Positions 58,803-64,000 of a stretch of 64,000 nt of DNA are shown here, piece after piece (positions within the stretch are counted from its first letter, which is position 1; each line of letters opens with the position of its first letter). The position numbers were made by a program, and so were the translations under genes. The notes beneath the pieces were generated by a model. The model was given only the letters and a program-made list of their open reading frames with translations. It was not told the DNA's origin and did not search any database. The DNA comes from Stenocarpella maydis (taxonomy: Eukaryota > Ascomycota > Sordariomycetes > Diaporthales > Diaporthaceae), in assembly GCA_002270565.1 (NCBI GenBank), contig NQMI01000025.1, positions 310,001 to 374,000 on the forward strand, written 5' to 3'.

Positions 58803-59419
58803 TCTGAAGAAATGTACTATAAAATAGCATACAGTTCAGCGTGTGTTTTTCGATAGGGTTATAGTATGGTGCTTTGAGGCGAATTAGGATGATTAATAAT
58901 GGTTTGGATAACTTTGTATTGAATTAAGTTGGGCTTCTGTAAGCCCTCCTTATATACCCTCTGATATTGTCTTACCTGCGGGCATGCTGCGGTAGGCTCT
59001 GGTGCAAGTTTGTAAAAGCTGGAAAATTTGCCCTTCTGATATACTACCTTTAGTTTTAAGTAATTAGCTAACTATAGCCCTAGTAATGCCTGAATTAAGT
59101 ATATATAAACTTTAGAAATCAAGCTATCTAAAGAACTAAGTTATATACTTTTGGATAAGAAATGAGGGTAATGTAGAGGTCTGAAATTGAGGTGTAAATA
59201 TAGACTAGAATAATTGACTTATGGCTATTAAACTTATCTTGCGTTGCGTATGTATTGGGTGTACTTAGCGAAATTTGCTTGACTTGTAAGTCTAGGGTAA
59301 CTCCTTGTATGAAGTTTAGGGTAACTCTTTATATGAAGTTTAGGGTAACTCTTTGTATGAAGTTTAGGGTAACTCCTTGCATGAAGTGCTAATACCCTGT
59401 TGAGCGGTTCTGTTTAATA
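58803..59419 (-). repeat. 3' LTR of the copia element (copy A)
   Basis: 617 bases. On the minus strand it begins TATTAAACAGAACC (a G-to-A altered form of TGTTAAACGGAACC seen in the other copies), directly after a polypurine tract, and ends TTCTTCAGA. It contains four copies of a 25-26 base unit with core AGTTTAGGGTAACTC (plus-strand reading) and is strongly C-to-T/G-to-A mutated relative to copies B and C. Confidence 0.8.
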
Positions 59420-59980
59420 CCCCTTCTGTTGAAGATATAGGCTTAATAGGCTTATAGTATTTAACCCTTACTCTAAAATGGAAATATAAGAGAGAAATAT
59501 AAGTAAAGAAAAGCTCCCTTATAGAAAGAAATCTATCTATTAAAGAAATAGTGGCTAGAGGGCCCTATTAGCTCTCTTTTAATCTACTAACTCTGCTAGA
59601 TCTAGTAGGCCTAGAAATACCTGAAATTTAGGTGCTGGAAGGGCTTTTGTAAGCCTGTTTGCTACTATTTTACTGGTCTTAAGGTATTTAACTTTGAGGG
59701 TCCCCTTCTGAACTTTAGTATATAGGTAGTGGTACTTAAGAAGTATATGCTTAGTTTGTTAATGGCGTGAAGGGTCCTTAGTAGTAGAGATAGCGCCTGT
59801 ATTATCTCTATAGAGGATTATTGGCCTAGGAATAGGCTTATTTAGTTCTATATAGAGTCTTTAAAGCTACTAGATTTCCTGAGTAGCCTCTATAAGCTCT
59901 ATAAATTCAGCCTTTAGCGTTAATAATGCTATAGTGCTTCCTTGCTTTGATTTCCAGGAAATGGGCTTTTCTTTTAGGGT

Positions 59981-60533
59981 TGTTAAACGGAACCGCTCAG
60001 CAAGGAGTTACCCTAGACTTTTTAGCAAGGAGTTACCCTAGACTTGCGAGTCAGGCGATTTTCGCTAAGTACGCCCAGTGCGTGCGTGACGCAAGATGAG
60101 TTTGGTGGCCGTGAGTCGATTATTTTGGCCTGCATTTGCACCTTAATTCAGACCTCTGCATTACCCTTATTTCTTACCCAAAAAGTATATAACTTAGTGC
60201 ATTGGATAGCTTGGTTTCTGAAGTTTATATGTACTTAATTTGGGTATTGCTAGGGCCATGGTTGGCTAGTTGCTTGGAACCAAAGATGGTGTGTTGGAAG
60301 GGCGAATTTTCCGGCATTTGCAAATTTGCACCAGAGCCTACCGCAGCGTGCCCAGGGGTGAGACGACGTCGGAGGGTATATAAGGAGGGCTTACAGAAGC
60401 CCAACTTAATTCAATATAAAGTTGTCCAGACCATTGTCAATCGTCCGAATTCGCCTCAGAGCACCATACTGCGACCCTGCCGAAACACACACACGCTGAA
60501 CTGAATGCTATTCTATAGCATAAATTCATCAGA
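59981..60533 (+). repeat. Solo LTR (copy B) inserted in the RNase H region
   Basis: 553 bases from TGTTAAACGGAACC to TTCATCAGA, flanked on both sides by AGGGT (59976-59980 and 60534-60538), a likely 5-base target-site duplication. It is inverted relative to copy A and splits the host element's RNase H frame between YIFTL and PISWKSK. It carries two tandem units and a TATATAAGGAGGGC promoter-like box at about 60377-60390. It is less mutated than copy A. Confidence 0.8.
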
Positions 60534-60570
60534 AGGGTAAATATATACCTATATGTTGATTTAGAGGAGG

Positions 60571-62029
60571 CCTTATCCCTACTATAGTCGCTATTAGAAT
60601 AGCCTATAGGCTCTAGGAGAGAGCTCTGTAGGGAGTCTTTAAGACCCCTAGCAGAATACCTAATAGCAAGATGTTGATGGCTATTTAGGTACCTGAATAG
60701 GTTTTGTGCAGCTACTAAATGCTGAGATTTGGATGCTTGGAAGGCTCTGGCTAGCCATTGGACTGGGAAGCTGATATTAGGCCTAGTTTGGGTAACTAAA
60801 TATATAGTGGTGCCCACTATAGCCTGGAAGCGCTTGTGTTGAATTCGGTTGAGTATAGGCCCTTTGATAGGGCCTAAGTTGATTAAGTTTGGCTGGAGAG
60901 GAACTGAGATAGGCCTAGAACCCTCCAAGTTGAAGGTTCTAATAGCTTCCTCAATATACTGGCTCTGAGAGAGCTATAGGGTTTAGTTAGAGCGGTCCCT
61001 AATGATTTGAATACCTAGAAAGAAGCTTGTAGGGCCCCTGTCTTCTATAGTGTATGCCTTATAGATTTGGCGTTTTAGAGCCTGAATTTTGGAGATTCCA
61101 GGCCCTATTATTAGGCAATCGTCGATATAGGATACTATAAATAGGCCTAACGCCCTGCTGTAGAAGATGGTAGAGTCTAAGAGTAGCGGTTTGAAGCCTA
61201 AACCTTTTAAAAGATTGATAACTATCTGTTGCTACTTCCTAGGGGCCTGCTTTAGGCTGTATAGAGCTTTATTTAGTTGAATTATCTGCTAAATAGAGGG
61301 GTTATAGCTAGCCCTAGCTAATAGCCGTTGAATTTGGCTATTAGCTTGGGCTATAAATTCTTTAAACTCCTTTGGAAGCTCTATAAAAACCTGTTCTTTT
61401 AGTGTACTATTTAGGAAGGCACCTATAAAATTGATCTGCTTGATTTCCTAGTTAAGAATAGCGGCTAGCGCTAGCAGTACTCTCTAGGTAGGAGGGCTAG
61501 AGGTTGAGGTGAAGGTCTTGGTAAAATCTACCCCTTTCCTCTGTTGGAACTCTCTAACTATTAATCGGGCTTTAAATTTAAAGACCCTATTATTCTTGTC
61601 CTTTTTCTTTTGTAGGATTAGTTGACTGATTATATGCTTTTGACCTTCTGGAAGCTGATTTGATAGCTAAAATTTGAGGGTATTTTGCAAAATTAATTGC
61701 TTAAATTTGCTATAGATTGCCTATAGCTATTTAGCCCTATTAGGGCTTTTTAGCACCTGTTTTTAGGTTTGGGGGGCTGTAGCGTTTGTAGTATTAAATG
61801 TTATTTAGTGTGCTCTTTTGAAAATAGAGTAGATGATCTGTTTGGCGTATGATAGGTTTATTTCTTTAGGTAGAGTTGGCCCTATACCCTCTGGGGATGA
61901 CTTTATAGGGCCTGAATTAGGCCCTATATCCTCTAATTTCCTGGAACCTATAGTGGGGTCCCCTTCTATAGAGAGTGCAGGTAAGCCTGAGAGAGGCTCT
62001 TCTGGGGGGTCTATTTGAGACCCAGCAGG
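60571..62029 (-). pseudogene. copia reverse transcriptase and linker remnant
   Basis: Minus-strand remnants of the copia polymerase: a YIDD catalytic box at 61118-61129, TQTRPNISFPVQWLARAF and LVAAQNLFRYLNSHQHLAIR toward the C-terminal side, and Pro/Ser-rich linker sequence between integrase and RT near 61900-62100. Multiple TAG/TAA stops, the expected product of RIP on CAG, CAA and TGG codons, prevent a full product. Confidence 0.75.
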
Positions 62030-62419
62030 TACTATAGGGCCTGAGAGAGGCCCTCCTGGGGGTCTATTTAAGACCCAGCAGGTTCAGCGGTTGTAGGGTC
62101 TATATCCCTATCTAGAGGGTCTAGGGGACCCTCTAATACCCCTTCTGGCCTAAAACTGCTACTAGAATCTATACTGCTTAATTCCTTATAAATCTTAAGA
62201 ATAGAGGTCTTTAGAATAGTATGCTGTTTAGGGATATATACTTGGTATGTATTGTTCCCTAATACCGCTAGTAAATAGCCTGTCTTAGTCCTTAGGGCTA
62301 GCTTATAGCCCTTCTGATGCTTTTCTTTAGGCAGGAAGACCTTATAGCAAGCCCCTATAACCCTATACTGCTTTAGAAGTAGTTTGTGGGTTTTAGAGGG
62401 CTCTAGCTTATTGTATAGC

Positions 62420-62733
62420 TGTTAAACGGAACCGCTCAGCAGGGCGTTGGCACTTCCTGCAAGGAGTTACCCTAGACTTCTTGTAAGGAGTTACCCTAGA
62501 CTTCTAGTAAGGAGTTACCCTAGACTTCTTGCGAGTCAGGCGATTTTCGCTGAGTACGCCTAGTGCGTGCGCGACGCAAGATGAGTTTGGTGGCCGTGAG
62601 TCGATTATTTTGGCCTGCATTTGCACCTTAATTCAGACCTCTGCATTACCCTTATTTCTTACCCAAAAAGTATATAACTTAGTGCATTAGATAGCTTGAT
62701 TTCTGAAGTTTGTATGTACTTAATTTGGGCATT
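62420..62733 (+). repeat. Truncated LTR (copy C) ending at an ambiguous base
   Basis: Starts TGTTAAACGGAACCGCTC and matches copy B closely for about 314 bases, with three instead of two tandem units, then stops exactly at the N at 62734. It sits inside the integrase C-terminal region of the left copia copy, in the same orientation as copy B. Confidence 0.8.
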
Positions 62734-62734
62734 N

Positions 62735-63754
62735 TGTAGGGCCTGAGAGAGGCCCTCCTAGGGGGTCTATTTGAGACCCAATAGGTACAGCGGTTGTAGG
62801 GTCTACATCCCTATGTAGAGGGTCTAGGGGACCCTCTAATACCCCTTCTGGCCCAAAACCGCTACCAGTATCTATACTGCTTAATTCCTCATAGATCTTG
62901 AGAATAGAGGTCTTTAGAACAGTATGCCGTTTAGGGATATATACTTGATATGTATTATTCCCTAATACCGCTAGCAAATAGCCCGTCTCCGTCCTCGGGG
63001 CTAGCTTGTAGCCCTTCTGACGCTTTTCTTCAGGCAGGAAGACCTCACAGCGAGCCCCTATAACCCTGTACCTCTTTAGCAGTGGTTTATGGGTTTTAGA
63101 GGGCTCTAGCCCATCGTACAGTTCCTGATAGGCTGTAAGGTCTCTATTTGTTAGGGCAGTTGAGTTAACTAACTCAAGTACGGCAGGTATAATAAAACAC
63201 CATAGATATAGCGGTAGGCCTGCAGCAAGCATAGTAGCCCTAAGACGGTCTAGAATCACTCGAATAGAGCGTTCTATTAGACCGTTTTGCTCGTGAATAT
63301 AGGGACTACTTGTTGAAAAGGCTATGCCCTTATGCTGTAGCCAGGCCTGTAGCTGGGCACTTATCTCCTTCCCGCCATCAAAATGGAAGCCCCTAGGGTA
63401 CCGCCCAAATAGGGCCTTCAAGGACCTAAAGAAGCCCTTGATAGTATCCATCATTAGGTCCCCATCTCGATTTTTTAGCAGGAAAAGCCACCTAAACCTA
63501 GATTTTCTATCCACTATTAGTAGCCCAATAGGGCACTTATTATAGGGCATAGGCTTAATAGAAAAGGTATCCCCTTCTAAAGAGTCTAATATACCCTCTG
63601 GATCATTAATAGGCTTGTGATTTAGCCTATGGACAGCCTTAGCCCTATTACAGGCTAGGTATAGAAAATCCCCTTCTGAGATTGAATTAAAATTAGGTAC
63701 CCCCTGGGCTATTTTAGCTGTCTTCTTTAGCAGATAAAGACTAATATGCCCCAA
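62735..63754 (-). pseudogene. copia integrase fragment
   Basis: The longest open stretch of the element, about 340 codons on the minus strand. It begins GHISLYLLKKTAKIAQG, carries the rve-type catalytic core with Asp in GLLIVDRKSRFRW, Asp in FHFDGGKEI and Glu in YIHEQNGLIERSIRVI (D-D-E), then the conserved LYLWCFIIPAVLELVNSTAL and the C-terminal beta-rich region GARCEVFLPEEKRQKGYKLA. The frame has no ATG start and is preceded in frame by TAG at 63764-63766 where family members have Trp in WHKRLGH; TGG-to-TAG is a RIP-type change. At its low-coordinate end it runs into the N at 62734. Confidence 0.85.
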
Positions 63755-64000
63755 TCTCTTATGCTAGAGATAGGCTAGTTTGAGTAGCTTAGGGGACCCT
63801 TCAGAAGGTCTAGTGGCTTTCTTAGAAGGCGAGAGGCCTTCCAAAAGAAGATCTTCTAGGTCCTCTGTGGCCCTATCCCCCCTATTTCCTATAGGCGGTT
63901 CTACCCGCGGGGAAGGACCTGTAGAAGGGGGCGTGCGAGGGACCCGTACCGGAAGACCCTGTAACTCAGAATTAGGCGATGCTGGCCTAGGTTCTGAGGC

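Larger units (their letters stand above)
58803..64000 (-). mobile_element. Degenerate Ty1/copia LTR retrotransposon (3' part, RIP-mutated, with nested LTRs)
   Basis: Read on the minus strand, the parts are in copia order. First comes a gag-pre-integrase motif (HKRLGHISLYLLKKT) just after a TAG stop at 63764-63766. Then the integrase core (63754-62735), then a decayed reverse transcriptase with the catalytic YIDD at 61118-61129 and TQTRPNISFPVQWLARAF near 60800. Then RNase H (SDYSRDKASSKSTYRYIFT, broken by an inserted LTR, resuming as PISWKSKQGSTIALLTLKAE), a purine tract AGAAGGGG at 59421-59428, and the 3' LTR at 58803-59419. The integrase-before-RT order marks copia rather than gypsy. Frames are interrupted by many stops; the element is dead. 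The 5' LTR lies beyond the window. An N at 62734 with a duplicated flank suggests that two copies have been joined in assembly. Confidence 0.85.

Noticed and set aside
59230..59400. Spaced repeats resembling a CRISPR array
   Set aside because: The repeats are directly adjacent LTR units without unique spacers, in a eukaryotic genome and without cas genes.
58803..60533. Copies A and B as the inverted termini of a DNA transposon
   Set aside because: A is preceded by a polypurine tract and follows copia RNase H, and B has its own flanking 5-base repeat inside the copia frame, so both are LTRs.

Overview
The window is nuclear DNA from a filamentous ascomycete (Pezizomycotina, most likely a Sordariomycete). 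The evidence is GC-rich genes with short introns of about 48-72 nt and CTNAC-type branch sites, fungal-specific proteins (Kar9, Zn2Cys6 factor, FHA-kinase-FHA checkpoint kinase, GPI-anchored Cu-only SOD), long gene-poor spacers with microsatellites, and an AT-rich block at the right end carrying a decayed Ty1/copia element with the stop codons and C-to-T/G-to-A bias expected of repeat-induced point mutation (RIP). No bacterial features, rRNA, tRNA or CRISPR were seen.

Left third (1-25 kb): the 3' part of a GRASP-type Golgi stacking protein converges on OST2 (oligosaccharyltransferase subunit). A 4.7 kb spacer leads to a GPI-anchored Cu-only superoxide dismutase. After another 4 kb spacer comes a four-exon molybdenum-cofactor-sulfurase-like PLP enzyme without the MOSC domain, then a 5.4 kb spacer and a Zn2Cys6 regulator. 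A compact divergent pair follows: a DUF202 membrane protein (minus strand) and an 87-residue V-ATPase V0 subunit f homologue (plus strand, three small exons). An alpha/beta hydrolase closes the block.

Middle (26-43 kb): a 1768-residue ankyrin protein whose N-terminus carries residues resembling a Pol-beta-type nucleotidyltransferase signature, convergent with a KAR9 spindle-positioning gene; then a 4.5 kb spacer and a conserved-looking protein of unknown function (624 residues).

Right (43-57 kb): a BLM/Sgs1/QDE-3-type RecQ helicase (two exons, 1802 residues) and, about 0.85 kb upstream of its start on the same strand, a Rad53/Chk2-type kinase (four exons, 1255 residues). This is a physical pairing of two genome-stability genes. 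A zinc-independent MDR oxidoreductase follows.

From about 56.94 kb the composition switches abruptly to AT-rich, RIP-scarred DNA. A copia element on the minus strand runs from beyond the right edge to its 3' LTR at 58803-59419. It contains insertions of its own LTR family (59981-60533 with AGGGT flanks, and 62420-62733 cut at an N). A 385-base integrase segment occurs on both sides of the N at 62734, so the assembly probably joins two different copies there.

All exon structures below were derived by hand from reading frames, splice signals and family conservation. No similarity search was run.
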